NCBI GenBank assembly: GCA_963836005.1
Contig: CAWIHS010000002.1
Coordinates: 1,054,001 to 1,118,000, forward strand
DNA length: 64,000 nucleotides
DNA from: CAWIHS01 sp963836005
Lineage (GTDB): Bacteria; Pseudomonadota; Gammaproteobacteria; GRL18
Direction: 5' to 3'
Under the pieces are notes generated by a model, which saw nothing but the letters and a program-made list of their open reading frames with translations, was not told the DNA's origin and searched no databases. This document shows, piece after piece, positions 1 through 10,002 of the stretch (positions within the stretch are counted from its first letter, which is position 1; each line of letters opens with the position of its first letter). The translations under genes were made by a program, and so were the position numbers.

Positions 1-495
1 TTGAGTGTCAAAATCAATCATGGTCAGAACAATCAATGCCCAGGTCAATATGATGGCTGCGAGCGTAAACCACTGCACACCATAAGTATAGGCAGCTATT
101 AGTGACAAAATGGCGGTTAGCAGTTCTATGATTGGATAGCGGACTGATATCTTGCTCTTACAGGCGGAACATTTTCCTCGCAGCAACAGCCAGCTTATCA
201 CTGGTATGTTTTCCCATACCGTGATTGGGTGAGCGCAGGCAGGGCATCTGGAGCGGGGAACCGATAAATTGAAAACTTCTGCTGCAGAATCTGCAACCTT
301 TATCTGTATGTTTTTGTCATTGTTGTGATTGTCGTTTAAAAACTCTATACATTCGGTTTTCCATGCTCTGTTGAGCATAATGGGCAGCCTGTAGATCACG
401 ACATTTAAAAAACTGCCGACCAGTAAACTTAACAAAAAAACTGAAAAAAGGAAAAAATCAGGATTTTCAAGCAGAAAATGACTCATAGAAGGCAT
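1..495 (-). CDS. pilD: Prepilin leader peptidase/N-methyltransferase, 3' part outside window
   Basis: Inner-membrane aspartic peptidase that cleaves and N-methylates type IV prepilins. The visible 165 residues begin MPSMSHFLLENPDFF, followed by a hydrophobic segment and the cytoplasmic zinc-binding loop with two CxxC pairs (SRCPACAHPITVWEN, then GKCSACKSKISVRYPIIEL). The piece ends at MIDFDTQ, which contains the first catalytic aspartate of the family; the second (GxGD region) lies beyond the window edge. Start at 495, with an alternative in-frame ATG at 486. It follows pilC on the same strand, the usual pilB-pilC-pilD order. Assignment is firm; the gene is incomplete only because of the window boundary. 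Confidence 0.93.
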   Translation of the reverse strand, partial: MPSMSHFLLENPDFFLFSVFLLSLLVGSFLNVVIYRLPIMLNRAWKTECIEFLNDNHNNDKNIQIKVADSAAEVFNLSVPRSRCPACAHPITVWENIPVISWLLLRGKCSACKSKISVRYPIIELLTAILSLIAAYTYGVQWFTLAAIILTWALIVLTMIDFDTQ

Positions 496-531
496 GCTTT
501 TATCTTTTATCTGAGGTTGTGGAGCGCAGAC

Positions 532-559
532 AGAGTTATTATCGGCCGATAATAACTCT
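532..559. repeat. Perfect 28-bp palindrome between pilC and pilD
   Basis: Fourteen bases (AGAGTTATTATCGG) are followed immediately by their exact reverse complement, with no loop. It lies in the 86-bp gap between the pilC stop and the pilD start. It could be an operator, a cruciform-forming site or an RNA hairpin; there is no T-tract on the transcribed strand typical of an intrinsic terminator. Confidence 0.75.
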
Positions 560-581
560 TACAGGTATCTGGGTGGTAAAA

Positions 582-1811
582 TTATACAACCTGACCCATC
601 TGAAAGATAGGCAGGTACATGGCTACAACAATACCGCCGATAATGACGCCTAAAACAGCCATTATAATTGGCTCCAGCAGGCTGGTGAGACCATCAATCA
701 GATTGTCCACCTCTGCTTCATAAAAGTCAGCGACTTTGCCCAGCATATCATCCAGAGCACCCGATTCTTCACCAATCGCAGTCATTTGTATCACCATATT
801 GGGGAACAGATTGGTATTGGCCATGGCCCGGTTCAGCTGAGTACCCGTGGACACTTCTTTCTGGATCTCATCTACTCCGTTACTGAATACGACATTGCCC
901 ACGGCACCGGAAACCGAACCCAGGGCTTCAACCAGGGGCGTACCCGCAGCAAACATGGTTTCCAGCGTCCGAGCATAGCGAGCGATAGCCGCTTTTTCCA
1001 GAATCGGGCCGATAACAGCGATTTTAAGCGATAGCTTATCAAGAAATACGCGCATTTTACGTGAACGCTTTTTAAAGAAAAAGAAAGTATACAGGGTAAT
1101 ACCCAGTACTCCGAATACCAGCCACCACCATTCCTGCATAAAGCGCGACAGGTTAACAACAAATTGTGTCGGTGCCGGTAAGTTAGCCCCAAAGCCCTGG
1201 AATAGCTCTTCAAAAACCGGGATAACAAACAACAGCAGAATCGTGATCACAATAATAGCCACCACAATAACAGCAACGGGATAGAACATGGCTTTTTTGA
1301 TTTTTGATTTTAAAGCTTCTGTTTTTTCCTTATAGGTTGCCACTTTATCCAGAATGGCGTCCAGAATACCGGCATGTTCGCCCGCCTGCACCAGGTTGCA
1401 GTAGAGATCATCAAAATACAGAGGATGTCTGCGTAATGACTCGGTCAATGAACTTCCGCCCTCCACGCTGTTTTTAATATCTATAACCATTTCTGTCATA
1501 CTGGCATTATCATGACCAGTACCAATAATTTCAAAAGCCTGCACCAGCGGCACACCTGCCTGCATCATAGTCGCAATCTGACGGGAGAAAATTGCGATAT
1601 CCAGTGGCGTGATAGCTTTCTTTTTGGGGCCGCCTAAACCAAATAAAGGCTTCGGCTTGGGTTTGATTTTAAGTACATTCATGCCCTGTCTTCTGAGTTC
1701 AGCTTTGGCAAGGGCCATATTTTTAGACTGAATTTCGCCTTTTTTCCGTGTACCATTTCTGTCTGTACCTTCCCAGATAAAAAAAGGTACTGGTTTTTCT
1801 TTTTTTGCCAT
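582..1811 (-). CDS. pilC: Type IV pilus inner-membrane platform protein PilC
   Basis: Polytopic inner-membrane protein that connects the pilus motor ATPases to pilin assembly. The 409 residues show the two tandem GspF/T2SF domains: first about residues 70-195 (DIAIFSRQIATMMQAGVPL), second about 272-400 (ARYARTLETMFAAGTPLVEAL), with long hydrophobic segments near residues 175-200 and 225-245 and at the C terminus. Length is normal for PilC. It starts 22 bp after the pilB stop, so the two are probably one transcript. No frame problem is seen. Confidence 0.96.
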   Translation of the reverse strand: MAKKEKPVPFFIWEGTDRNGTRKKGEIQSKNMALAKAELRRQGMNVLKIKPKPKPLFGLGGPKKKAITPLDIAIFSRQIATMMQAGVPLVQAFEIIGTGHDNASMTEMVIDIKNSVEGGSSLTESLRRHPLYFDDLYCNLVQAGEHAGILDAILDKVATYKEKTEALKSKIKKAMFYPVAVIVVAIIVITILLLFVIPVFEELFQGFGANLPAPTQFVVNLSRFMQEWWWLVFGVLGITLYTFFFFKKRSRKMRVFLDKLSLKIAVIGPILEKAAIARYARTLETMFAAGTPLVEALGSVSGAVGNVVFSNGVDEIQKEVSTGTQLNRAMANTNLFPNMVIQMTAIGEESGALDDMLGKVADFYEAEVDNLIDGLTSLLEPIIMAVLGVIIGGIVVAMYLPIFQMGQVV

Positions 1812-1832
1812 TAGATTCTTTTCCCTTGATTA

Positions 1833-3542
1833 TTATTCTTTTGTGACACGGTTGACTTCTTCCAGGCTGGTAATGCCGTCTTTAACTTTTTTCAGGCCCG
1901 AGAGACGCAGGTCTGGAACGCCTTCCTTTTTAGCTTGATCCGCCAGTTGTATCGAGTTACCGTTTTCCATAATAATGCGGCCCATTTCTTCAGAAATAGG
2001 CATAACCTGATAAATACCCACACGGCCTTTGTAGCCTCCGTTACAGCTGTCACAGCCAATGGGTTTGTAAATTGTCATCCCGGTTTTGATATCATCTTCA
2101 CTAAAGCCTTCTTCGAGCAGGGCTTTATGTGGAATATCCGCCGGTTGCTTACATTTTTCACATAAACGTCGAGCCAGCCGCTGGGCCATGATCAAACTGA
2201 TTGATGAGGCGATATTATACGGCGGAACACCCATATTCATCAGGCGGCTTAATGTCTGTGGGGCATCATTGGTGTGTAAGGTCGATAGAACCAGGTGCCC
2301 TGTTTGCGCTGCTTTAACGGCGATTTCAGCCGTTTCAAGATCGCGGATCTCACCTACCATGACGATGTCGGGATCCTGTCTTAGAAAGGCCCTCAGTGCA
2401 GATGCGAAAGTCAGCCCTGTTTTCGGATTCACATTAACCTGGTTGACTCCCGGAAGGTTAATTTCAGCCGGGTCTTCAGCGGTAGAAATATTAACTCCCT
2501 CGGTATTGAGAATATTCAGGCCCGTGTAGAGGGAAACGGTTTTTCCCGAACCGGTAGGACCGGTGACCAGTATCATGCCCTGCGGTTTTGACAGAGCATT
2601 GAGATAAAGATCACGTTGAAAGTCTTCATAACCCAAGGCATCAACACCCAACTGTGCACTGGTCGGGTCAAGAATACGTAATACCGTTTTTTCTCCAAAC
2701 AGAGTTGGGCAGGTGCTGACACGAAAATCAATGGCCCGGTTTTTGGATATTTTCATTCTCATGCGGCCATCCTGAGGGATACGCCGTTCTGAAATATCCA
2801 GCTGAGATAATACTTTGATACGGGCAATAATACGCGGTGTTAACTGTACGGGTGGTTTGGCAACTTCCTGCAGCAGGCCATCGAGGCGTACACGTACGCG
2901 GAAAAACTTTTCATAGGGTTCAAAGTGAATGTCCGAAGCCCCTTTTTTAATGGCATCAAGTAAAATTTTATTTACAAATTTAACCACTGGTGCATCATCC
3001 GCATCCACGGATGATGCATCTTCTTCCTGGTTACCATCTTCGTAATCTAATCCTTCCAGCTCCTCATTATCAAAATCACTGAAAGCCATGTCTTCCTGAT
3101 CAGAAATCGCTTTGGCAATCGCGGTTTCCAGTTTATTGGCTTCAACCAGCACCGCTTCGGTATTCAGACCGGATTGAAACTTAAGTTCATCCAGTGCTGC
3201 AATATTGGTCGGATCGGCAATTGCGACAAATAAACGGTTACCTCTTTTATAGATGGGAAGGGCATGATGCTTGCTGATTAAGTTTTCTTTAACCAGGGAA
3301 GTGACTGCGCGGTCAATGTCTATGACGGCTATGTCCAGCAGCGGAGTACCGAATTCAGTCGATGCCAGCGTGGCTATATCAATTGCTTTGACCAGACCCT
3401 TTTCGGATATATACTGAACGAAGGGCAGCTTATCTTTTTTCGCTGCTTTAAGAGCAGCAACGGCATCCTCCTCACTAAGAAGACTTTGCATGACAAGCTG
3501 GCGAGATAAGCCAGTCAGTTGAGCTGTATTTTGTCCGAGCAT
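1833..3542 (-). CDS. pilB: Type IV pilus assembly (extension) ATPase PilB
   Basis: Cytoplasmic hexameric ATPase that powers pilus extension. The 569 residues have the N-terminal MshEN/GSPII_E domain (about 10-160), an acidic linker, then the secretion ATPase domain with Walker A GPTGSGKT, the Asp box and Walker B region (DPDIVMVGEIRDLETAEIA) and His box (GHLVLSTLHTND). A four-cysteine zinc site, CEKC near residue 461 and CDSC near 497, is typical of PilB and GspE and separates it from the retraction ATPases PilT and PilU. First gene of the pilB-pilC-pilD set here. Start ATG at 3542. Confidence 0.96.
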   Translation of the reverse strand: MLGQNTAQLTGLSRQLVMQSLLSEEDAVAALKAAKKDKLPFVQYISEKGLVKAIDIATLASTEFGTPLLDIAVIDIDRAVTSLVKENLISKHHALPIYKRGNRLFVAIADPTNIAALDELKFQSGLNTEAVLVEANKLETAIAKAISDQEDMAFSDFDNEELEGLDYEDGNQEEDASSVDADDAPVVKFVNKILLDAIKKGASDIHFEPYEKFFRVRVRLDGLLQEVAKPPVQLTPRIIARIKVLSQLDISERRIPQDGRMRMKISKNRAIDFRVSTCPTLFGEKTVLRILDPTSAQLGVDALGYEDFQRDLYLNALSKPQGMILVTGPTGSGKTVSLYTGLNILNTEGVNISTAEDPAEINLPGVNQVNVNPKTGLTFASALRAFLRQDPDIVMVGEIRDLETAEIAVKAAQTGHLVLSTLHTNDAPQTLSRLMNMGVPPYNIASSISLIMAQRLARRLCEKCKQPADIPHKALLEEGFSEDDIKTGMTIYKPIGCDSCNGGYKGRVGIYQVMPISEEMGRIIMENGNSIQLADQAKKEGVPDLRLSGLKKVKDGITSLEEVNRVTKE

Positions 3543-4300
3543 ATTATATCTGGTTTTTTATAGTTAGAATGACAAACACCTTAATCTAAAGCGTGTCTAT
3601 GGATAAACACAGCATTGCTGAAAATCCAACAAAAAAGGAAAAAAGCTCCTTTGTGAGTTGACACTTCATAAAATTATAAACGATAAGCACTGGATTTATC
3701 TTAAAAAATTATCAAAAGTGCGATACGTTTCAATAAATATTTTAATCTAATAAATTTTTCTCCAGCATTGTTATAGATAATTTTTGGTATCAGACTACTA
3801 CTCATAGAAACGATTTCTTATGACTTAGTTTCCATGCATAAATAAAAAGTGTGCATTTTCTTTTGCTGCATTTTCAATGAGTTGTCATCATTAAAAATGG
3901 TAACACATCCCTGTGCTACCAGTGCCCATCCGAAAACGGATGCAAACTACTTAGCAATATCTTTTCCCGATTGCTCTCATCTCACCTTCTGGTTGTTCTT
4001 TAGTACCGATACGTCAATATACGCCATCAGAAAATAGTTCAACTGTTTATAACTTAATAACTGATTCATAACCAGTATATCTACTAGCCTGAGATCTTTT
4101 TCTCAATTGGATCAACACCCCTTGAAAAGTTTTATGAATACAACGTCTCATTGAATGATAATAAGGAATATTGCTTAAACTGATTTGTGTTTTTTGGTTT
4201 GCATCACGTTTTCATTTGCTGGTTAAAGCTATATTGATTCAACTGAAGTTTAGGCCTCTTACAACGAATTTATTAATAAAACATATCGGTAAGAAAATCA
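3543..4300. other. 758-bp A+T-rich intergenic region, no gene recognised
   Basis: Divergent gap between pilB (minus) and the acyltransferase (plus), so it should hold promoters for both. I see no convincing -35/-10 pair. A small hairpin (ATCCG around AAAA, near 3927-3942) is present without a T-tract. A 62-codon open frame at 3849-4037 has no family resemblance and is probably chance. Confidence 0.6.
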
Positions 4301-6313
4301 TTGAAAAATAAACCTGCCAATTCAAATTTTAGATTAGGATACAGGAGTGATATTGAAGGACTCCGTGCCATTGCAATATTGCTAGTTATTGCTTCACATG
4401 CTGATATTACGTGGCTTGAAGGTGGTTTTATTGGTGTTGACATATTTTTTGTGTTGTCTGGCTATTTAATCACGGGGTTGTTATTACAAGAGACTCAAGC
4501 AAACGGCTATATTAATTTTATGGCTTTCTATGCAAGGCGATTAAAAAGATTGCTGCCTGCATTGTTGTTCATGGTGGTAGTTATATCATTTGTTGCCAGT
4601 ATATTATTGGCTCCGTTTGAGCATCCACAACAGGCCATTAGTGCAGGATATGCATTATTGTGGGTCAGCAACATCTATTTTGCTTTTTCAAACCGGGGCT
4701 ATTTTGAACAAAGCACTGACGATAGCCTTTTTTTGCATACATGGTCCCTTGGAGTGGAGGAACAGTTCTATTTAATCTGGCCCATACTTATCGTATTTTT
4801 CCTTGGTTTATGGAAGTGGCAAGGTAGAAAATATGATCTAAATCGTTTATTTTTGGCAATGTTAGGTACCATTTTTATTTGTCTACTATTTTCCTTATTT
4901 TTGTCTCATACCAAACCTCTCTGGGCATTCTATTTAATGCCATCAAGAGCCTGGCAATTTGCCCTGGGTGCTCTTGCATTACTTTGGTCAACCAATAAGG
5001 GACACAGCAGGATAAATCTTTCCTTTTCAACACTCACGCTAAAAAAAGCACGTTTTTTAAATATTGGCGGCTGGTTTGGTTTTATTATCATTCTAGGTAC
5101 AGCTTTATCTATTGATTCAAATATGACTTATCCGGGTTTTTTGGCTATTTTACCCTCAGTAGGTACCGTTCTAATTCTCATTGCTGGTGCTGGTGGTAAG
5201 AGTATCAGTTTATGTAAATTCATTTCCATTAAACCTCTGCAATGGATTGGTCGAATTTCCTATTCCTGGTATCTGTGGCATTGGCCTATTTTAGTATTGG
5301 GCGGTACGATTTATCATTATTCAGGATTTTTACAAAACTGGATTCTTGTTGTAATCTCTCTTTTGTTGGCCATTATTTCATTTTTTTTCGTAGAATCACC
5401 GATACGAAAAAATAAAGCATATTCTCTTAAACCAATGATAACCATAGCAGGATCTATTGCGTTGATGGCAACCACTTTTGCTTTTGCAAATTTTTGGCAA
5501 TATTCCAGTAATACATGGGCTGTCGAGACGGAGCAACGTATTTTCCAAACTATTCGTGCTGACAGCCCTGTACTGTATTCAATGGGTTGTGATGAATGGT
5601 ATCATAGTGCAGATGTTCGGGTATGTGCATTTGGATCACCAGAGGCAGAGCATACAGCCGTGTTATTTGGAGATAGCATTGGTGCGCAGTGGTTTCCTGC
5701 AATTGCAAATATTTATCAGGACAACTGGAAATTGCTGGTCATCACTAAATCGTCTTGTCCTATAGTGGATGAACCTTTTTTCTATACGCGAATAGGTAGA
5801 GATTATAAAGAATGTAGTATCTGGAGAGACGCTGCAATCGATTGGATTAGTGATAACAAACCTGATGTCGTATTTATGGGTACTACAAGAGTCAATTTTA
5901 ATCAGGAACAGTGGATTAAAGGTACAACTAGAATTCTCGAGAGACTAACGACTGAAGTAGATAATATTTTTATTATAGCACCTACTCAATCATTGTTATT
6001 TGACGGCCCGGCTTGTTTATCTAGGCAACAATGGCAGCCAGATTGGCTGCCTGTTAAATCTGACTGCAGCAGTCCTGCAGGAAGTCGTTTGGAAAAAAAT
6101 ATCTACCAATGGCTGTTGGCAGCCACAAGTGATTTTGAGCACGCGCATGTAATCAATATGAATGCCATTATTTGCCCACAAGGAAGATGTAATGCTGCAT
6201 ATAAGGATAAGATAGTATACAGAGACCAGCAACATCTTACATCAAGTTATGTACGTACATTAGCGGGAGATTTTTTACGAGAAATACGGAAAAGTGTCCT
6301 TTATCATCAATAG
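4301..6313 (+). CDS. Membrane acyltransferase with C-terminal SGNH domain (OafA/YrhL type)
   Basis: Likely O-acetylates a cell-surface polysaccharide. Residues about 12-385 form an acyltransferase-3 domain with roughly ten membrane segments and the conserved RAIAILLVIASHA histidine near the N terminus and the FFVLSGYLITG motif. Residues about 415-670 form a periplasmic SGNH-hydrolase-like domain with GDSIGAQW (catalytic Ser) and DQQHL near the C terminus (Asp/His). The start is a TTG with only a weak ribosome site; length (670) matches the family. It stands alone, 540 bp before the CDP-sugar operon. Sugar substrate unknown; O-antigen or pilin glycan acetylation is inferred from neighbours. 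Confidence 0.88.
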   Translation: MKNKPANSNFRLGYRSDIEGLRAIAILLVIASHADITWLEGGFIGVDIFFVLSGYLITGLLLQETQANGYINFMAFYARRLKRLLPALLFMVVVISFVASILLAPFEHPQQAISAGYALLWVSNIYFAFSNRGYFEQSTDDSLFLHTWSLGVEEQFYLIWPILIVFFLGLWKWQGRKYDLNRLFLAMLGTIFICLLFSLFLSHTKPLWAFYLMPSRAWQFALGALALLWSTNKGHSRINLSFSTLTLKKARFLNIGGWFGFIIILGTALSIDSNMTYPGFLAILPSVGTVLILIAGAGGKSISLCKFISIKPLQWIGRISYSWYLWHWPILVLGGTIYHYSGFLQNWILVVISLLLAIISFFFVESPIRKNKAYSLKPMITIAGSIALMATTFAFANFWQYSSNTWAVETEQRIFQTIRADSPVLYSMGCDEWYHSADVRVCAFGSPEAEHTAVLFGDSIGAQWFPAIANIYQDNWKLLVITKSSCPIVDEPFFYTRIGRDYKECSIWRDAAIDWISDNKPDVVFMGTTRVNFNQEQWIKGTTRILERLTTEVDNIFIIAPTQSLLFDGPACLSRQQWQPDWLPVKSDCSSPAGSRLEKNIYQWLLAATSDFEHAHVINMNAIICPQGRCNAAYKDKIVYRDQQHLTSSYVRTLAGDFLREIRKSVLYHQ

Positions 6314-6853
6314 AGATAAACCCTAAGGTTTACCGAAGAAACTCTTAAAATTTGACAATTCCGTTAATTACTCTATAAGTAGATCTCTAAAAGCATAATA
6401 GATGAAAAGAATCGTGATTAAATCACAGTAAAGTTTTGATTATACAAAATGGAATGTAACTACAAATTCTATAGACAGTTACAAGCATTGCACCTGCCAC
6501 TAGAATGATAATTGAGCTGTACTTATAAAAGATCAGAATGATTAAGAATATAGGTGTTTTTTCAGGGTGAGAAAATATCTGAAATTTTAGCTGGAAAATA
6601 AAAATATAAATATAAAAGTTGATCATTGTACGGTTCATTTAAAATCAACTATAGAATTGAATGATAATGTGTGTCATTTACAATATATAGTCTAATCAAT
6701 AGCCAATCATAGATATGACACAGATGCATATGATTGCGTCTCTAAGTTCATGATTAATCAATAAAAAACTCTTTTTAGATACTGCATTATTAGAAAAATA
6801 TTTTTCGTCTTGATGCATTTCTATAAAATATTTAATCGTTAGGAAGTGAACGT
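6314..6853. other. 540-bp A+T-rich gap before the sugar operon
   Basis: No gene recognised on either strand; the short open frames have no recognisable motifs. It must carry the promoter of the rfbF-led operon, but no clear sigma-70 pair stands out, and I found no ops/JUMPstart element. A good ribosome site (AGGAAGTG) precedes rfbF at its 3' end. Confidence 0.6.
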
Positions 6854-7628
6854 ATGAAAGCAGTGATTCTGGCAGGTGGTTTAGGTACTCGTTTAAGTGA
6901 AGAAACAAGTTCTCGTCCAAAACCCATGGTAGAAATTGGAGGCAAGCCATTACTTTGGCATATTATGAAAATATATTCTTCTCATGGTATAAATGATTTT
7001 GTTATATGTTGTGGCTATAAGGGATACATGATTAAAGAGTATTTTGCTAATTATTTTCTTCATCAATCGGATGTTACTTTTTGCATGAAAAATAATCGAA
7101 TGGATGTACATGAAAAACGTGTAGAACCATGGACTGTTACCCTGGTAGATACAGGTGACGACTCCATGACAGGAGGACGTTTGGCTAGAGTGGCTGATTA
7201 TCTAAGCGATGAAGAAGCATTTTGCTTTACTTACGGTGATGGTGTTGGGGATGTCGATATTAATGCGGCAATTGCTTTTCATAAACAACATGGGAAGGAT
7301 GCCACCCTGACTGCGACTTATCCTCCTGGACGTTTTGGTGCATTAGATATTCAGGATAAACAGGTGAAAAGTTTTAAAGAAAAGCCAAAAGGTGATGGGG
7401 CCATGATAAATGGTGGTTTTTTTGTACTTTCGCCAAAAGTTCTGGAGCGAATTACTGGTGATGAGTCTTTGGGAACGGCAACCCTTAATGGGGCTAGCTG
7501 ATGATCATCAATTAATGGCCTATGAACATTTCGGTTTTTGGCAACCAATGGACACACTCAGAGATAAAAACTATCTGGAAGACCTGTGGCAATCAGGAAA
7601 AGCTCCCTGGAAAATCTGGGAGAAGTGA
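6854..7628 (+). pseudogene. rfbF: Glucose-1-phosphate cytidylyltransferase, one frameshift
   Basis: Makes CDP-glucose from CTP and glucose-1-phosphate, the first step to CDP-linked 3,6-dideoxyhexoses. The first frame gives the nucleotidyltransferase signature LAGGLGTRLSEETSSRPKPM and continues to GDES near 7468; it then reads out of frame and stops at 7501. The missing C terminus (WERQPLMGLADDHQLMAY, then GFWQPMDTLRD and GKAPWKIWE) is intact in the +1 frame up to 7628. One extra T in the TTT at 7468-7470 explains it. The joined protein is about 257 residues, normal for RfbF. Either a sequencing indel or a recent mutation. The stop overlaps the rfbG start by one base. Confidence 0.9.
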
Positions 7629-8698
7629 TGATTGATAAAGCTTTCTGGAAAAATAAAAGAGTTTATCTTACGGGACATACAGGTTTTAAAGGCAGTTGGT
7701 TGTCTTTGTGGTTAACTAGTTTAGATGCAATAGTTAAAGGTTATGCATTAAAACCACCCACCACACCAAATTTATTCGAAGAAGCAAAGGTTACGCAGAA
7801 AATTGACTCAGAGATTGGTGATATCCGAAATCAGCAGCAGCTTCAGAAGAGCATAGTTGATTTTAATCCGGATATTCTGATTCATATGGCCGCACAACCT
7901 CTGGTCAGATATTCCTATATTGAACCGATTGAGACTTATGAAGTGAATGTAATGGGCACAGCAAAAGTTTTAGAGGTTGCCAGAAAATGCCCTGATTTAC
8001 GTTGTATCGTAAATATAACGACAGATAAATGTTATGAAAATAAAGAATGGGAATGGGGGTATAGAGAAAATGAACCAATGGGAGGATATGACCCTTATAG
8101 TAGTAGCAAGGCTTGTGCTGAACTAGTGACTACAGCTTATCGCCAATCATTTATGCAAGTGCAAAATATTGGCCTGGCTTCAGTGAGGGCTGGTAATGTT
8201 ATTGGTGGAGGTGACTGGGCAGAAGATCGCTTAATCCCGGATATTTTAAGGGCTTTTGAAAAAAATAAATCAGTAATTGTCCGCAACCCAAAAGCAACTC
8301 GACCCTGGCAGCATGTACTAGAACCATTATCGGGTTATATTCTTTTAGCGCAAAAACTATATGAGAAGCCTGATGAATTCGCTGAAGCATGGAATTTTGG
8401 CCCCTATGATATTGATGTTAAGCCGGTTGAATGGATCCTCAATCAAATGATTTCAAACTGGAAGGGTGCAAGTTGGCAACTGGATCAAGGTATTCATCCA
8501 CATGAAGCAGGCTCTTTGAAACTTAATATATCAAAAGCTGAAGCAAAATTGCATTGGCACCCTACCTGGCGCCTTGTAGGTGCATTAGAAAAAATTATTC
8601 AATGGCACACTGCATGGCTTAATAAAGAAGATATGCTAGCTGTATGTTTAGATGAAATAGAAGAATACATGAGAGACATGAATAATGCAGACAACTGA
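7628..8698 (+). CDS. rfbG: CDP-glucose 4,6-dehydratase
   Basis: NAD-dependent short-chain dehydrogenase-type enzyme converting CDP-glucose to CDP-4-keto-6-deoxyglucose in the cytoplasm. The chosen start (MIDKAFWKNKRVYLTGHTG) is an ATG overlapping the rfbF stop as TGATG, preceded by GGAGAAG; a longer in-frame extension upstream is only rfbF sequence in another frame. The Rossmann glycine motif TGHTGFKGSW, the AAQPLVRYSY segment typical of this subfamily, and the catalytic YDPYSSSKACAE (Tyr...Lys) are present. Length 356 matches RfbG. Confidence 0.95.
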   Translation: MIDKAFWKNKRVYLTGHTGFKGSWLSLWLTSLDAIVKGYALKPPTTPNLFEEAKVTQKIDSEIGDIRNQQQLQKSIVDFNPDILIHMAAQPLVRYSYIEPIETYEVNVMGTAKVLEVARKCPDLRCIVNITTDKCYENKEWEWGYRENEPMGGYDPYSSSKACAELVTTAYRQSFMQVQNIGLASVRAGNVIGGGDWAEDRLIPDILRAFEKNKSVIVRNPKATRPWQHVLEPLSGYILLAQKLYEKPDEFAEAWNFGPYDIDVKPVEWILNQMISNWKGASWQLDQGIHPHEAGSLKLNISKAEAKLHWHPTWRLVGALEKIIQWHTAWLNKEDMLAVCLDEIEEYMRDMNNADN

Positions 8699-10001
8699 GT
8701 CGCTAAGAAAAGAAATTGCAGAACTTGTCAGACAATATGCAACATTACAATATAAAAAAAATATCTTTAAGCCGGGAAAAAATGTGGTGCCACCTTCGGG
8801 AAAAGTTATTGGTGTAGATGAATTACAAAATATGGTGGATGCTTCATTAGATGGATGGTTGACCACGGGACGATTCAATGACCAGTTTGAAAAGGAGTTA
8901 GCTCAATTCATAGGTATCAAACATCTAATTACAGTAAACTCTGGTTCATCCGCCAATCTGGTGGCTTTTAATACCTTAACATCTCTTAAACTAGGAGAAA
9001 GAGCAATAAAACAAGGAGATGAAGTGATTGGGGTTGCTGCCGGTTTTCCGACAACCGTAAATCCCATTATTCAATTCGGTGCAGTCCCTGTCTTTGTTGA
9101 TGTTGATTTAAAAACACATAATGTAAATGCTGATTTTGTTGAAGCAGCAATCACATCAAAAACAAAAGCCATTATGCTTGCGCATGCTTTAGGTAACCCT
9201 TTCAATTTAGGTAAAATCAGATCTCTTTGCGACAAGTATAAGTTATGGCTTATCGAAGATTGTTGTGATGCTCTAGGCGCTAAATACGAAAATAAAATGG
9301 TCGGTTCTTGGGGAGATATCGCAACACTCAGCTTCTATCCAGCACACCATATAACCATGGGCGAAGGAGGGGCTGTTTTTACAGATAACAAACAACTTAT
9401 TGGTATTGCAAAATCATTTCGTGATTGGGGGCGAGATTGCTATTGTGAGCCAGGTTGTGATAATACCTGTGGTAAACGGTTTAACCAGCAACTCGGTAAT
9501 TTACCAAAAGGCTATGATCATAAGTATACCTACTCGCATATTGGCTATAACCTAAAAATTACTGATATGCAGGCCGCATGTGGATTAGCACAATTGAAAC
9601 GCTTGCCTGAATTTATCGTAAAACGTAACTTAAATTTTGACTATTTAAAACAGCGTTTATCATCTGTAACAGAATTTATTGAATTAACCGAAACTACTGA
9701 AAACTCAAAACCATCCTGGTTCGGCTTTCCAATTACCTTAAAAGAGAATGCAGGAGTGAGCCGAGTTGATCTCATTAAATACCTGGAACAAAATAAAATT
9801 GGAACCCGGTTATTATTTGCCGGGAACTTAATACATCAACCTTATTTTAAAGATGTTGAATATCGAGTAGCAGGTGAATTGTTAAATACTGACATTACTA
9901 TGAAAAAAACTTTTTGGATTGGTGTTTATCCTGGGTTAGATGAAGAACATTTAGATTATATTGCGGAAAAATTTGAAACATTTTTTGGAATTAACTTTTA
10001 A
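8685..10001 (+). CDS. rfbH: CDP-4-keto-6-deoxyglucose 3-dehydratase (PMP-dependent)
   Basis: Removes the 3-hydroxyl of CDP-4-keto-6-deoxyglucose, committing the sugar to the 3,6-dideoxyhexose branch. The 438 residues have the DegT/aminotransferase fold with the hallmark that the PLP-lysine is replaced by histidine: SFYPAHHITMGEGGAV. A cysteine cluster, DCYCEPGCDNTCGKRF, matches the [2Fe-2S] site of the E1/RfbH family. Overlaps the end of rfbG by 14 bp, indicating one operon. Intact. Confidence 0.96.
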   Translation: MQTTESLRKEIAELVRQYATLQYKKNIFKPGKNVVPPSGKVIGVDELQNMVDASLDGWLTTGRFNDQFEKELAQFIGIKHLITVNSGSSANLVAFNTLTSLKLGERAIKQGDEVIGVAAGFPTTVNPIIQFGAVPVFVDVDLKTHNVNADFVEAAITSKTKAIMLAHALGNPFNLGKIRSLCDKYKLWLIEDCCDALGAKYENKMVGSWGDIATLSFYPAHHITMGEGGAVFTDNKQLIGIAKSFRDWGRDCYCEPGCDNTCGKRFNQQLGNLPKGYDHKYTYSHIGYNLKITDMQAACGLAQLKRLPEFIVKRNLNFDYLKQRLSSVTEFIELTETTENSKPSWFGFPITLKENAGVSRVDLIKYLEQNKIGTRLLFAGNLIHQPYFKDVEYRVAGELLNTDITMKKTFWIGVYPGLDEEHLDYIAEKFETFFGINF

Positions 10002-10002
10002 A

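Noticed and set aside
3849..4037. 62-codon open frame between pilB and the acyltransferase
   Set aside because: No ribosome site, no motif and cysteine-rich chance composition.
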